Of a stretch of 64,000 nt of DNA, positions 1 through 11,573 are shown piece by piece. The notes under the pieces were generated by a model. The model ran no database searches and was not told the origin of the DNA. It saw only the letters and a list, made by a program, of their open reading frames with translations. The stretch is from Flaveria trinervia. Its lineage: Eukaryota > Streptophyta > Magnoliopsida > Asterales > Asteraceae. Made by a program: the position numbers and the translations under genes. Position 1 is the stretch's first letter. Each line of letters begins with the position of its first letter. The DNA lies in NCBI GenBank assembly GCA_025506515.1, contig CM046442.1:113344825-113408824 (forward strand), written 5' to 3'.

Positions 1-93
1 ATTTGAATCATGAAAGAAATAAATGTTTCCTGAGGGTTGAGCACTCATATAACCTTTCGAATCCTCAAGATTGAAACAATGATCTGGATCCAT
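1..93 (-). CDS. N-terminus of unknown protein, cut by window edge
   Basis: A minus-strand reading frame starts with ATG at 93-91 and stays open to the window edge (31 codons). It begins MDPDHCFNLEDSKGYMSAQP and continues with a polar and aromatic stretch. I do not recognise the protein. The AT-rich upstream region has TATAAATA at 170-177, but written on the plus strand, so it is a doubtful promoter for this gene. Such N-termini occur in transposon-borne and Myb/SANT-like plant proteins, so a mobile origin is possible. The frame could also be chance, because only 93 bases are visible. Confidence 0.35.
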   Translation of the reverse strand, partial: MDPDHCFNLEDSKGYMSAQPSGNIYFFHDSN

Positions 94-560
94 TGTTAAA
101 AATAAAATTTTGGAATAGATTAGGAGAAGAGAATGAGAAGTTGTATGAAAGTATATCAATATTACACTCTATAAATAGAGCATGAAAAATTATAAATTTT
201 GGTAATTTTTTTATATTTTTCTGAGATAGATAATGTTAGATTTTTTTGAAGATAAGTTTATATATCTAACCAATAACAATTTTACAAGTGTAACTTTCAT
301 ATATATTGACCAATAGAAAAATGACATGTATATTAATTTATAATAAAAGAAACACAAAAAGATAAAAGTGGAAAAAGACAATTGAATGGGCCCATTAAGT
401 TACAAACAACCAATGTTCGGTCTACCGAATTGGTCACCAATTTAGATTGATTTTTTTTTTTATTAATTTAAAAATCACCCAACCAACCAAACAAAACCAC
501 CAATGGGAGTAGTCTTATTAATTGTGTTTTTAAGTTTTTAAAACCAAACAAAACAAGGCA
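94..560. other. AT-rich gene-free stretch
   Basis: No coding potential is visible. The stretch is AT-rich, with CCAATC/GACCAAT-like words at 270-320. A pyrimidine/AAC-rich end at about 476-520 stops in GGGAGTAGTC followed by TTA. That could be the terminal end of a PIF/Harbinger-type element (TTA target duplication) carrying the reading frame at 1-93. The other end lies outside the window, so this is only a suggestion. Confidence 0.3.
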
Positions 561-634
561 ACTACCCTTGGTTCATTGGTAAGATGCATGACTCCTAAAC
601 AAGGGTCCCAGGTTCGAATCCGGGGAACCTCATG
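561..634 (+). repeat. tRNA-like block with B box
   Basis: The stretch contains GGTTCGAATCC (611-621), a classic RNA polymerase III B box, preceded about 40 bases earlier by GGTTCATTGGTAAG, an A-box/D-arm-like sequence. The acceptor stem does not pair cleanly and there is no convincing anticodon arm, so I do not call a tRNA gene. A similar block in the opposite orientation lies at about 35003-35076 inside solo LTR F. That suggests the block is part of this LTR family and not an independent gene. Confidence 0.5.
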
Positions 635-1931
635 TTTTATTTTTAGGCTTTTAAGCTTTTAAATTAAATACTAAAATTTATGAACAATTATGAATAATCA
701 TTTTTAAACCTGTTAATTTGAGAATCACGAGATTATATTCTAGAAATTTATTTACTAGGATATCTTAATATTCTTTTTAATAAATTATATTAGGTTATAT
801 CATATATTTGCTCAAATGGTATATTTAAATTATTTTCCTAAAAATAAATTAGACCTTAAACACTAGTTTGATTTACATAAATTATTTCAAACAATAACCA
901 TAAATTATTGTTTAAATGGTGTTTTAATTAGTTATAAAATTTTGTTTAAACTTTATGAATCTACAAATCACTATAGATGTTATTCTAAATCCATAAGTGT
1001 TCTTTCTTTTCACATCTTAATATCAAATATAAATATATATTTTAAGAAAACATGAATGATTTTAGTTTGTTTTTTGACAAGCCCCAAAATGCACTTGAAC
1101 CCTAGTCCTCATTCAAACGTTAAACTTATATAATTAAACTTATATAATTATATTTAGGTGCCTTGTGACGGATTACGTGAAAGCGACGTTTATTGTTATT
1201 TCTTATTAATCATCTAATATATACTTATTGATCAAGTGAGTATTTCTATACCCCTTTTTCATATTTTCACACTTTGGGATGAAACATGTTACCTTATAAA
1301 CGTTGTACTTGTAAACGTTTGATTCTTGTAAACTTATGGCAATTTTCTTGTGTGTTGTGGTTAGTTGAACTTTGTTGCTATCATGTAATGTCGAATTATA
1401 TGTACAATCATTAACTATTGCTAGCCTGGCGATGTCATAGATCTATGGGCCTGACAAGCCTGCTTGGTTGATCCAAGTACACTTAGCTAATCGTATATGC
1501 TTGTAAACATTTGAGACTTGTAAAACTTTGTCAAGGTTTGATTGTGCATTTTGTCTTACATCCCTAGTTTACTTTGTTCTCTAACTTACAACATGAATTG
1601 CCATCTTTTATATACTTATATATTGCAAACTATGAAAATCTCACCAATATTATTGTTAACATTTTATTTTTAACATGTTTCAGGAAATACTCAAGCTTGA
1701 TTTCTACTCTTTGAAGCTTACACATCTAGGAATGGACCTTGTTAAATAAAGGAAATAAAATGACTTGTTACATCTTATGTTATGCTTTTAATTTTTTAAG
1801 ACTTATGATTGTAATGGTACAATTGGAACTTATGTTTAATATATATTTGGGTTATTAATAGCGTTATGTGGTTGTGAACGATCTTAACCCTCACACCTCG
1901 ACGTTTCCGCCGTCAAGGTTGGGGTGTAATA
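561..1931 (+). mobile_element. LTR remnant, same family as solo LTR F
   Basis: From about 1150 to 1931 this sequence is the reverse complement of the start of solo LTR F (about 34530 down to 33771). Shared pieces include the words around CTATGGGCCTGACAAGCCTG, the CACATCTAGGAATGGACC block and the CCGCCGTCAAGGT(T/C)GGGGTGT end. The terminal ACA of the LTR reads ATA here. Between the tRNA-like block and 1150 the sequence is very AT-rich and resembles F only weakly. The start cannot be placed, and no target duplication is seen. There are no genes in it. Confidence 0.6.
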
Positions 1932-2078
1932 ACCAAGTTATGAGAGAAGCTATTGAAGTTCATGTGATGTCTCTGTTTGAGATATGGTAGATGTGATAAA
2001 TGATCAGGCAACAATAAAGGCCTAAGTCTATGGTACAAGGGCTTACTTGCGCATCATGTAATCATGGTAAAAAAGAAG
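1932..2078. other. Short unassigned spacer
   Basis: These 147 bases separate the F-type LTR from element B. I see no reading frame, repeat or regulatory site. They may be original host DNA or the first internal bases of the element to which the F-type LTR belonged. Confidence 0.3.
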
Positions 2079-2796
2079 TGAAGGATCGGGTAATGTCACT
2101 TAACACTTGGTTTTTCTCTCAAACTCTCTAGAACTACACTCGGATGAAAGCAGAGTCTCTAATAGTTGATAACAATATAATAAGTAGTAATAAACACATG
2201 AAGTAATTTTCAAGGTACTTGCATATATTGTTTCTCAACTCAAAATGTTACAAGACTCTTACAAGCATAATCTTATGAGTTATAATGAGAAACTAGATAT
2301 AATACTACCTACAACTGGATATACTTTGATACCAACTGGAATCCTCTAACTAAAGCAAATACTACAAAGCTATAGTTTAAGGTATCTTAGATAAAGTCTT
2401 ATTTAAGATATGGTAGTCAGGACATGTCCATGACTTACCTTTTGTCACCAACTAAAGTTGGTAACTTGTACTAACATAAAAAGATGAATGGTGGAATAAA
2501 GTATGGTCAACTACATGGCCTTTTGGGAAGAAGCCATGTAGTATCAGAAGTCTGCAAAGGAGTGTTAAAGACCATACTTATGTCCACTGGTTCATAGCAA
2601 TGTCTTCCAAAGGTTAAATGGCTTCGGAAGAACAAGTACTTCCGAAGCCACTTATACTTCGGAAGAGGCTATTTCTTTCGAGGCTTGAGGACTTCTTCTT
2701 TTCTTCATACTTCAGAAGTTGTTTTCTGATCCTTTCTTCTTAAATTTGTCTAAGTGATTTGGTTTTGGTTGCACCAGCCTTCTTCTTAATCCAATA
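2079..2796 (-). repeat. Element B 3' LTR
   Basis: It aligns with 45560-46416 along its whole length, apart from about 140 bases missing near 2740. It contains the B word CTTCCGAAG/CTTCGGAAG several times (2620-2690). On the minus strand it begins after a purine tract (2797-2809, read as a run of Cs on the plus strand) and ends at 2079 with TTCA instead of the expected TACA. Confidence 0.85.
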
Positions 2797-2906
2797 AACT
2801 CCCCCCAGGCTGATGCTACCAAAACCTCACTTGTTTCTGTTCCTCAAAACTTTCAGCACCAAGGAAAGTAGGTATTAATCTGTTTCTTTGTTCTTCCCTG
2901 AAGTAG
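2797..2906 (-). pseudogene. End of element B 3' gene and polypurine tract
   Basis: This is the last piece of the B extra gene, cut off from its upstream part (13633 and higher) by element A. On the minus strand it runs into an early TAA that is a lysine codon in the second copy at 46417-46817, and it ends at the purine tract before the 3' LTR. Confidence 0.7.
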
Positions 2907-3824
2907 TGTTGGACCAAAAGAACCAATGAGCCAAGATCAGAAAACCTCTAAGTCCCACATGGTATCACAACAACTGTTGAAAGCCTCATCAGCAGTTTGA
3001 CAAGTGCTGAAGACTTCAACAGCTGAAGATCAAGTGCTGAAGACTTCAACAGCTGAAGAACTAAAGTGCTGAAGTACAACAGCTAAAGAACACAAGTACT
3101 GAAGCTGAACAGCTGAAGAACACAAGTGCTGAAGCTGAAAGACCAAAGTACTGAAGTACAACAGCTGAAGAGTTTACAAGTGCTGAAGATCAACAACTGA
3201 TGTACAAAGTCTGAAGACAAAGACTGAAGACATCAGCTGATGATATCTACTGAAGTCATCAGCTGATGAAACATCTGAAGGTCAAAGTCTGAAGATCAAG
3301 TACTGAAGCCTCAGTAGTTTGTCACAACTGCTGAAGAGTACTTCTTCAGTAGTTGTGATATCAGTAGTTTTATATTTGTAGTTTCAGTAGTTTTGTAAAA
3401 CGACTGAAGAGCTTGTTCTTCAGTCGTTGTAGTTTCAGTAGTTTCTAATCAGTAGTTTTATATTCTGTACTTAACACTCTGATATGTTCTCAGTAGTTGT
3501 GAACATTTCAGTAGTTTGTTAAGAGTTAGTTATTTTTGTATTAGATCTGCCAGTTGTCACTTTCCCGTGATAACAGCAGCGATTGCACTCTATATAAGGA
3601 GTGTCAACCTATTGTAATAATTGAATGAATGATTTGAATGATTTGATTAGAATTATTCCATATCTATAAACATTCCATGAATCAGAAATATATTCTTTCA
3701 CTATAACCGTATGTGCTCTTAATGCATACAGATATCGATCTCTTGCTACAATTTGTCTAATTCCTGTTCGTATTCCGCTGCTTTGAACTCTAATACATCA
3801 AACTTGTGATCGCTGATCCTGTCA
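2907..3824 (+). repeat. Element A 5' LTR
   Basis: It starts TGTTGGACC and ends TGTCA. The first two thirds are packed with the words CTGAAG, CAGCTG, AGTACT and CAGTAGTT, several of which form hairpins. At 3394-3430, for example, AACGACTGAAGA pairs with TCTTCAGTCGTT. A TATA box, TATATAAG, lies at 3591-3598 and probably starts the genomic RNA about 30 bases downstream. Confidence 0.93.
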
Positions 3825-3826
3825 AA

Positions 3827-3838
3827 TGGTATCAGAGC
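3827..3838 (+). other. Element A primer binding site
   Basis: TGGTATCAGAGC begins two bases after the LTR. It matches the 3' end of initiator Met-tRNA, the usual minus-strand primer of plant Copia elements. Confidence 0.9.
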
Positions 3839-4058
3839 AGGTTAATCATTGATCGATCTAATAATTGATCATTGAAACTGCTATTCAAGATCTAAGTTTG
3901 ATTGAATTAGCTTTTGTTTTTGCAAGAAACGGTTATCGAGATTGAATTTTCTGTATTTTTGGTCATTCATCCTGAGATCTTTTCTTGGTTTTCATTGAGT
4001 TTGTTGTGGTCTGTGTAAAACTTTTAAAAGCTTGAATTAAATTGTTTCTGAACTGAAA

Positions 4059-6660
4059 ATGACTACTCCCTCCAATGATCCTCACAATACTGGTTCCTCA
4101 ACCAAGCCACCAATGCTAGTTAGGAATGAGTATAACATATGGCAACGACGAATGCTCCATCACCTGTCTGTTAACAGCGCAGGTTGTTGGACATCAGTGG
4201 TACATGGTCCACACAAGCCTATGGTGAATAACCCGGAAACCAATCAAATGGTTCCGAAGAGGAGGGAGCAATACTCAGATGAGGATAAGAAGTTGCTTGA
4301 AATTGATGCAAAAGCCCATGGAATTCTGGCCATGGCATTGCCCAATGAAATCTATTCTGGGCTAATGCATCATGAAACTGCCCATGACCTCTGGAATGCC
4401 TTGAAAGAACAATTGGAGGAACAGATGAGGTCTTGGCAAATAATAGAGAAATCCTTGCCCAACAATATGAGACATTCTCTCATAGAAAGGGTGAGACACT
4501 GACTCAACAATATGAGCGGTTCTCTTGTTTGATCTCTGAATTAAAAATGGTCAAACTTGAGTACACAAATATTCAGATGAATAACAGATTTCTCAGATCA
4601 CTGCCTGAGAGATGGGACACATATACTATTGTCCTACGCTCCAGTGCAAGTTTGGACAAACTATCTCTCACCCAACTCCATGGGAAACTGCTCACGTTTG
4701 AGAGAGAGATAGAACAGAAGAGAAAGCTGTCTTCATCTGGAAAGCTCACTGAAGACTTTGTACCATGCAACACTGCCTTGGTGGGTCATGAGTTAGAATA
4801 TGCTTCATCTGAATGCCAGTATGATGAGCATATTAATTTCTCTTCAAACACTTCTGATTCTGCATTTGTGAGTGTTGATGGTCAGTTTACTGGGTGTAAT
4901 AATGACAATTTATGCTTCATTATGGATGATCTCAAGGGGATTGCTGATGACGACTTAGAAGAGATGGATATTTTGAGCCAAATGGCCCTGATAAATATCA
5001 GATCTCAGAAGTTCTATAAAAGAACTGGAAGAAAATTCCCAGGACTCTCTGGCAAAACCAAGGTGGGTTTGACAAGAGCAAGTTGAGGTGTCACAAATGC
5101 CAAAGGCTTGGACACTTTGCAAGAGAGTGTAGATCAACTGGATCTAACTCCACTGCACCCTTTGTGACTTTTCCTTGCAATAGTCAACAACACAGAGGGC
5201 AACATCCTGTCACTTCTAGTCATCATCCTCAACAACAATCTCCTGCATATTTTGTTCCTCAGGGTCAAATGCCATATCCTTACCCTTGTTATTACATGCC
5301 ACAGTCAAATCAAGTTCAAGTTCCTATGGCACCACAACCTCATGCACTACCTGAACCTCAGCCATCCAATCTCATCAACAAACTCAACCTCAACAACACA
5401 GCTTCTTCACCCCAGGAGTGTTGACTGGAGCAGTTTACCAGATGACATGTCTGGTCATGAACAACTGTTCTCAGGTGCTGGTCAACATGGTGGTGATAGT
5501 CCTTTTGGGAATCTAGCTCTTATGGCTTTGGAGTCTGCTGATACTTCATTTTCTAATGCCTCTACACCTCAGGTATCACAGGTATCCTCTGAGGCAAAAG
5601 CCAAATTATGTTCTGAACCATGCATAGCAGCATTTGCTTCCATTAGAGAAGAAATGTAGCTCTAATTAATAAGAACATTGAGCTAGAACAAATAATTTCC
5701 AAAAACAAAGCTAAGTTTGAGTCTGTGCTTAAAGATAAAAATGATGAGATTTACAAACTGAAATGCAAATAATTGATGATAAGGCTAGAGAAGAGGTACT
5801 TCTAGAGAAGTACAAAGATCTCAAAGAAACCCTTGCAGTTACCCAGGTAGAGTGTGATAGATGGGTACAATCATGCAAAGGTTTTGAAATGCTTCTTAGT
5901 AAGCAATCTGCTTCCAATGTGAAGTTTGGCATTGGTTACAATCACACTGCTCCACCTACAGATTTTACCCCAAGAGCAGAGGTAGAATCTGATGGTGAGA
6001 GTGATAACCAATCCATCTCATCGTGTGATCTACTTTCTGATATAGCACAATCAGAAGTAGCAGTCAGCATAAAGTCCTCTCTGAACCCATCAGCTGATGT
6101 TGATGGTTCAAATGCTGACACTCACATGATCAATGAGGTGATCAACTCAGGAGTTAATTCTGAAGGTCCTGAAAGGACTAGAGAGCAGGATTTAACACCT
6201 GAAGTTCAAACTCCAACTGCTGTCAGTACTGAAGAGAAGAAAACTGTCAGTAGAAAGAGTTTGAAGACTACTAAAGAGGCAGTCAAGAAAGCAAATAATG
6301 CTTCCAAAGCATTGAAGAACAAGTCTTCAGTTGCTTCACCCTCTTTAGTTGATGATCAACCTAAGATGAAGAAGAAACCATGTGAAGTATGTGGTTTGTT
6401 CAATCATCTTACAGATGATTGTTGGTACAAAAGAGGTTCCAAACTCAAACAAAAAGAAGAAATTAAAGAGAAAATGGTAAAAATGAAAACTGAGTTTGAG
6501 ACCACATTTGTATCAGCAACATCAAATCCTGTAACCCTTAAGTCCTCAAAGAAATCCAAAAAGGAAGGGGTTAAACAGGTGACAGCTGAGAGTGCTCAAA
6601 AGAAGAAGGTGCAACATAGGAACTTATTAAACTCCACTGGCAATGTGTCTGATGAGCTGA
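4059..6660 (+). pseudogene. gag: Element A gag with two CCHC zinc knuckles, frameshifted
   Basis: The capsid part (from ATG 4059) has the UBN2/gag layout, with YNIWQRRM near residue 25 and a helix-rich region ending near 4750. A first zinc knuckle, CHKCQRLGHFAREC, is coded at about 5090-5131, and a second, CEVCGLFNHLTDDC, at about 6379-6423. Between them lie a Q/P-rich stretch and a coiled-coil-like stretch (5660-5900). The frame changes at about 4430, 5070, 5415, 5653 and 5764. At 5070, 5653 and 5764 one missing base in a short T or A run explains the shift. The gag packages genomic RNA in the cytoplasm. The LTRs are almost identical, so these breaks are either very recent or sequence errors. 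Confidence 0.85.
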
Positions 6661-7452
6661 AAGTTGTTAACACAGCTTGCTATGTGCAAAATAGAGTTTT
6701 AGTAAATCAGAGGTTGATGAAGACTCCATATGAAGTCCTCCATCATTTGGCTCCTCTGATTTCATTTTCAAAGCATTTGGGTGTCCCTGTTTTATTCTCA
6801 CACAAAGGATCAACTCCATAAATTTGATCCTAAGGTGGATGCAGGGTATTTTGTTGGTTATTCATCTACTTGCAAGGCATACAGAGTCTTCAACTGTAGA
6901 ACAAAGATGGTGGAAGAAACTCTACATGTTAAGTTCAATGAATCTCCAAAGGACAAGATTCCACAAAGCCCTGTGGAGTTATTTGATTTGGACATACTGC
7001 AATATGTTCCTTATCAAACTCCTGCTGTTGCTCCTGTCAACAGTTCACCACCTGGTGGTACTGCTGGTGCTGATGATGATGATGATTGCAGTACTCACCT
7101 CTTCAGGTTTAGTGATCAACTGCCTGATTCAGCTAGACCTGATGTTCCTGTAGCTCCAGTAGCACCATCCACAACAAATGCTGATGAGATCTCTTCGAAT
7201 TCAACTTCCTTTGAATTACCATCCACTGATTGGTTTCAAGGAAATGATTCACCATCACCATCTGTTACTGCTGAGCCTGCTACAAACACTTGCACAGATC
7301 TCATTGTGTATCAAGATCTGAAGAATCACCCTATGTCTCAAATCATTGGTGATATCACTGCTGGAGTATCAACAAGAAGTCAATTGTCAATTTATGCTTC
7401 TATACTCTCTTCATCAGTCAGTAAGAGCCAAAGAATTATCACATTGCTTTAA
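6661..7452 (+). pseudogene. pol: Element A: C-terminal remnant of integrase
   Basis: Sequence coding for the gag linker runs directly into a stretch typical of the end of the Copia integrase (a Y-V-Q-N-R-V motif at about 6680, then KFDPK and GYFVGYSS at about 6830-6860). The protease motif DSGA, the HHCC finger and the DDE core are absent, so a deletion of about 1.5 kb or more was fixed near 6650. A frame change lies at about 6785. The acidic D/P/S-rich linker that normally precedes RT follows (7040-7440). Confidence 0.8.
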
Positions 7453-8950
7453 AGGACAATGGATGGGTTGATGCCATGCAGCTTGAGCTTCTTCAGTTCA
7501 AGAAACAGCAAGTGTGGGAACTGGTTCCTCTACCTCCAGGTAAGTGTGCAATAGGCACTAAATGGGTGTTTAGGAACAAAACTGATGAAAATGGGCTTAT
7601 TGTTAAGAACAAGGCCAGACTGGTTGTTCAGGAGTTTGCACAAGAAGAAGGTATTGATTATGATGAACCTTTGCCCCTGTAGCCAGACTGGAAGCAATTC
7701 GATTGTTTCTAGCTTATGCTGCTCATCAAAACCTTAAAGTTTTTCAAATGGATGTCAAAAGTGCATTTTTGTATGGAAAAATTAAAGAAGAGGTTTATGT
7801 ATGTCAACCTCCAGGCTTTGAGGACAATAAACATCCTAATTGGGTGTATAAGCTTGATAAGGCTCTTTATGGGTTAAAACAAGCTCCTAGAGCTTGGTAT
7901 GAGACATTATCAAACTTTCTTCTGGAAAATAATTTCACTAGAGGCTCCATAGATAAGACTTTATTCATTAAGAAAGCTGGGCAGCATAATCTACTTGTTC
8001 AAATTTATGTAGATGACATCATTTTTGCATCCTCTGATCCAAAGTTGTGTGATGCCTTTACAAAGTTGATGCAACAGAAGTTTGAAATGAGTGCCATGGG
8101 AGAGTTACAGTTCTTTCTGGGGTTGCAAATCAAACAAAAGGCTGATGGAATTTTCATTCATCAGTCCAAATACACAAAAGATCTTTTGCAAAAGTTTGAT
8201 TTACAAAACTGTAAGCCTTGCTCTACCCCCATGTGCAGCACCACACAACTGGATACAGATCAGAAAGGTAAAGTGGTTGATGAAACACTTTACAGATGTA
8301 TGATTGGGTCCTTGATGTATTTAACAGCTTCTAGACCAGATATTATGTTTGCTACATGTGTTTGTGCTAGATTTCAGGCTGCACCTAAAGAGTCTCATCT
8401 GATTGCAGTCAAGAGGATCTTTAGATATCTGCAAGGCACTCCATCTCTAGGTTTATGGTATTCTACTGGACATTCTGGTAAATTAGTTGCTTTTTCTGAC
8501 AGTGACTATGCAGGGTGTAAGTTGACCAGGAAATCAACTTCTGGTGGATGTCAATTCCTAGGCAACTGCTTGATTTCTTGGCAGAGCAAGAAACAGACCT
8601 TAGTTGCTACATCAACTGCTGAAGCAGAGTACATTGCTGCTGCAAGTTGCACCTCTCAGGTACTCTGGCTTCAGAACCAACTTCTGGATTATGGCATTAC
8701 AGAGACTAAGACTCCATTATTAATGGATAGTGCTTCAGCTCTGTGTATTGTCAAAAATCCAGTCCAGCACTCTAGGACCAAACATATAGAGATCAGACAT
8801 CATTTTATAAGGGATTGTTTTGAAAAAGGTCTGATTGATCCTAAGTTTGTGCCTAGTGCTGATGAGCTTACAGACATTTTTACTAAGCCTTTGGATAGTT
8901 CAACTTTCCAAAACCTGGTGTTAAGGCTTGGTATGTTGCACCTAGAATAA
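7453..8950 (+). pseudogene. pol: Element A reverse transcriptase and RNase H
   Basis: RT begins near 7460 with the WELVPLPPG and GTKWVFRNK motifs. One frame change lies near 7680. The rest (7703-8950) is one open frame of 415 codons with the catalytic YVDD at about 8008-8019, preceded by MDVKSAFLYG. RNase H follows with SDSDYAGC, TAEAEY and the terminal TDIFTKPL. All catalytic acids of RT and RNase H visible here are kept. It ends at TAA 8948-8950, 3.8 kb before the LTR; in ordinary Copia elements the LTR would follow almost at once. Confidence 0.9.
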
Positions 8951-9697
8951 GTGACAACTACTGATGATCTTAGTAATAAGTACTGATGATCATTGGTAAC
9001 CATGTCACGTATAAGTACTGATGGGTTCTTTTACCCTCAGCAGTTTTTATAACTACTGAAGGCTAAAGGTCTCACAAGTACTGAAGTACTTCATCTGTTC
9101 TAAACTACTGATGCAGTTACAGCTACTGAAATCAGTAAAAACAGATAAGTACTGATGTCCTATGAAACAACTGAAATCAGCCAAAAAGGCTGATGAATGT
9201 GTTGAGGACAGTATGAAACAGCTGAAAAGCTAAGAATTGACGAAAACAGCTGATGAGAAATTTCTCTTCAGTCGTTTGTACAACTGCTGTTTCATTCTAA
9301 ACAACTGAAGCAATACCATGTCTTCAGTAGTTTTATAACTACTGATGACTAATACCAAGTCTTCAGTTGTTTACAACAGTTGATGACAACACCACAGTCT
9401 TCAGTAGTTTCACAACTACTGATGACAAACACCAAGTCCTCAGTTGTTTCAATCATCTGAAGTCAAAACCACGGTCTTCAGTAGTTTTCTAACTTCTGAT
9501 GCCTAACACCACGACTTCAGTTGTTTCAACGTCTGAAAGGATAATACCATGTCAACGGTCGTTTAAAACTACTGATGACTAACACCACATCCTTCAGTCG
9601 TTTTCTTACCCGTACCCTATAAATATCCCTGACCTAAGCCTTCAATGCTTCATCTTCTTCAAACCTAACGTTCCTCTCCAAAACTTCTCTCCTTTCA
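8951..9697 (+). promoter_or_regulatory. Element A spacer: hairpin-word array, TATA box and leader
   Basis: Between the RNase H stop and the next gene lies a dense array of ACTACTGATGA, CAGTAGTTT, CTTCAGTTGTTT and related words. They are the same words as in the LTR, and neighbouring copies often face each other (for example CAGTAGTTttatAACTACTG at about 9325-9346). The array ends about 20 bases before TATAAATA (9618-9625), followed by a C/T-rich leader and ATG at 9698. This is the order word array, TATA box, leader found in the LTR. I infer a separate promoter for the extra gene. No transcript evidence is available here. Confidence 0.65.
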
Positions 9698-10507
9698 ATG
9701 GCGTCCATGCAAATTAAACCGCGACACAACTGTGTTGCCTACCTTACTAAATCGCCTGTCTGGGCTAAGTTCGATACTGCTATCGATCTTATGGTTCAGT
9801 CCCAATACAAAACGACATTTCTTCTGAATCCCATACTACATGCCGAATCCCTTCAACAATTTTGGATGAACGTTACTATTACCACTGGGGAGACCAACAC
9901 ACCATCTCTCCAGTCGGTCGTCAACAACAAAGAAGTAGTCATCACTCCTGCAGTTATCCGTCAAATTCTTCATCTGGATGATGCTATTTCTCCTGCTGGA
10001 TATCCGAAGCGCACCACAGATCTATCCTTTGCCCAACATGGATATCAAGGCAATCTCAGTGCCTCAACTATCATGAAGAAACACTTCCATGACGCTGAAC
10101 GCCTAATTTTTCACATGGTGAATGTATGTTTGGCTCCTAAGACGTCGTCTTGGGATCAAATGTCGACAAAATGGCAGCAGGTAATGTATTCTATTCTTGA
10201 GCAACAACCGCTAAAATTTTCAGAAATAATATTTTCGGAGCTCAAGGATATGGCTCAAAAACTAACTGCCAACCGTTGGATACTATATCCACGGTTCATA
10301 ATGGCCATCATTACAAACCAGCTTAATGCTGAGGGACTTGTTGGCTTGGGAGTCCCTGCTACGGCTGTTCTGCCGGAAGTATACTCCGGCACAACTCTGA
10401 CCAGACACTCAACCCACGCAGCTGGAACCCACAGCCACCACCTCCAAATCAAAATTCCCCACCAAACCCACCAAAAAGAAACCCAAAACGGCTACTCAGG
10501 GAATTGA
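9698..10507 (+). pseudogene. Element A extra 3' gene, first domain
   Basis: This is an unnamed domain of about 230 residues, start ATG 9698 in good context after a leader. In order it shows RPRHNxxAYL-like text near residue 8, QQFW near 54, VITPAVIRQILHLDD near 84-98, a segment HMVNVCLAPKTSSWDQM near 144-160, and ILYPRFIMAIIT near 200-211. The same motifs occur in elements B (16824-17704) and C (39174-39971). There is no signal peptide or membrane helix, so an envelope role is not supported. The frame leaves the conserved track near 10400 and stops at 10507. Its function is unknown; the conservation across elements suggests it is useful to the retroelement. Confidence 0.75.
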
Positions 10508-11573
10508 GTCCCCTGAGGATGCCCCTGCACCACAAACGCAGGATATATCCACTAGTCCAAACCCCCTAGTGGATACAATGACTCTTCCAGCCATAGCCGC
10601 TCAGGCTTCCTCTCAACAGGAGCCTGCAGCAACCACACAAGGGGTACCTACATATCTGGGATCTTCCTCACTTGAGGAGATTGCCATTGAAAAGCACCAA
10701 CCTCCCCAGGTGCACACTGCTTCTATCCCTTCACCCCAAGCAACCGCCCCTCACAACCCAACTTTAATAGTTGCATAAGTGCTGACTCAACTGCACTCCT
10801 CACCCCCTCCCCAGAAACCACTTACTACTGGGAACACCTCTACATTGAGGGGGAGGAACACAGTGCACTTGAGAACCCATAGCACAGGGGTTTACCACTT
10901 CTATCTCCTGGTGTAGATAAGGAGCTTAGAATATCTAGTGAGGCTGCCACCTCTTCTGAATCAGCACATGATCAGAATGAGGCTGGTAACATTGCTAAGA
11001 CCTCACTAGAGGCAACAGCTGATGATGGACATTGTCCTGAGGCTGGAAGTCCCCAGTACCAAGCACAAGGGGCACATGCAACGACTGGTCTACACCCAGT
11101 GCATGTAAATCCTGCTCCAAGCAGGAGGTCAGATGATTCAGCTTCGGCTGATGATGACCTGGGCTTTTTCTACGATGTTCTTGCCCAGAACACAATCCTT
11201 GAAGAGAAAGTTAGTAGGCTGCAAAACCTACTTGACCAACTCTCACAAGGAGAAAGACCATCTGCCTCTACCAACCCACAGATGGCACCTTCACTTGAAG
11301 GTTCCCCAACACTGAGCCACTCCAAACTCAACCACCTGCCTCTGCTTCAGGCCCTATTTCTCAGGAACAGAACCCTCCTGAGCAAATAGGTGCTGTACTT
11401 CAAAATTCCCTCCCTCTCATCACACCCATAATCACTGATATTGTGACTAAAGCCATTGATGAGAGGCTTTCCTCAACTTTACAACCCTTGATTGATGCTG
11501 CTGTGCAAAAGACACTTTCTGCGGTACAAACCCCTTCAAATCTCCCAACCAATCTCTAAGTCAAAATCCAAAC
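10508..11573 (+). pseudogene. Element A extra 3' gene, linker and coiled coil
   Basis: Broken reading frames code for a proline-, serine-, threonine- and glutamine-rich linker (10510-11090), followed by a heptad-like stretch at about 11160-11260 (ILEEKVSRLQNLLDQL). Stops and frame changes separate the pieces. Element C (about 40867-40990) and element B (15907-16155) have a coiled coil at the same place in the gene. Confidence 0.6.

Noticed and set aside
561..634. Functional tRNA gene
   Set aside because: The B box is good but the acceptor stem and anticodon arm do not pair, and it lies inside an LTR family.
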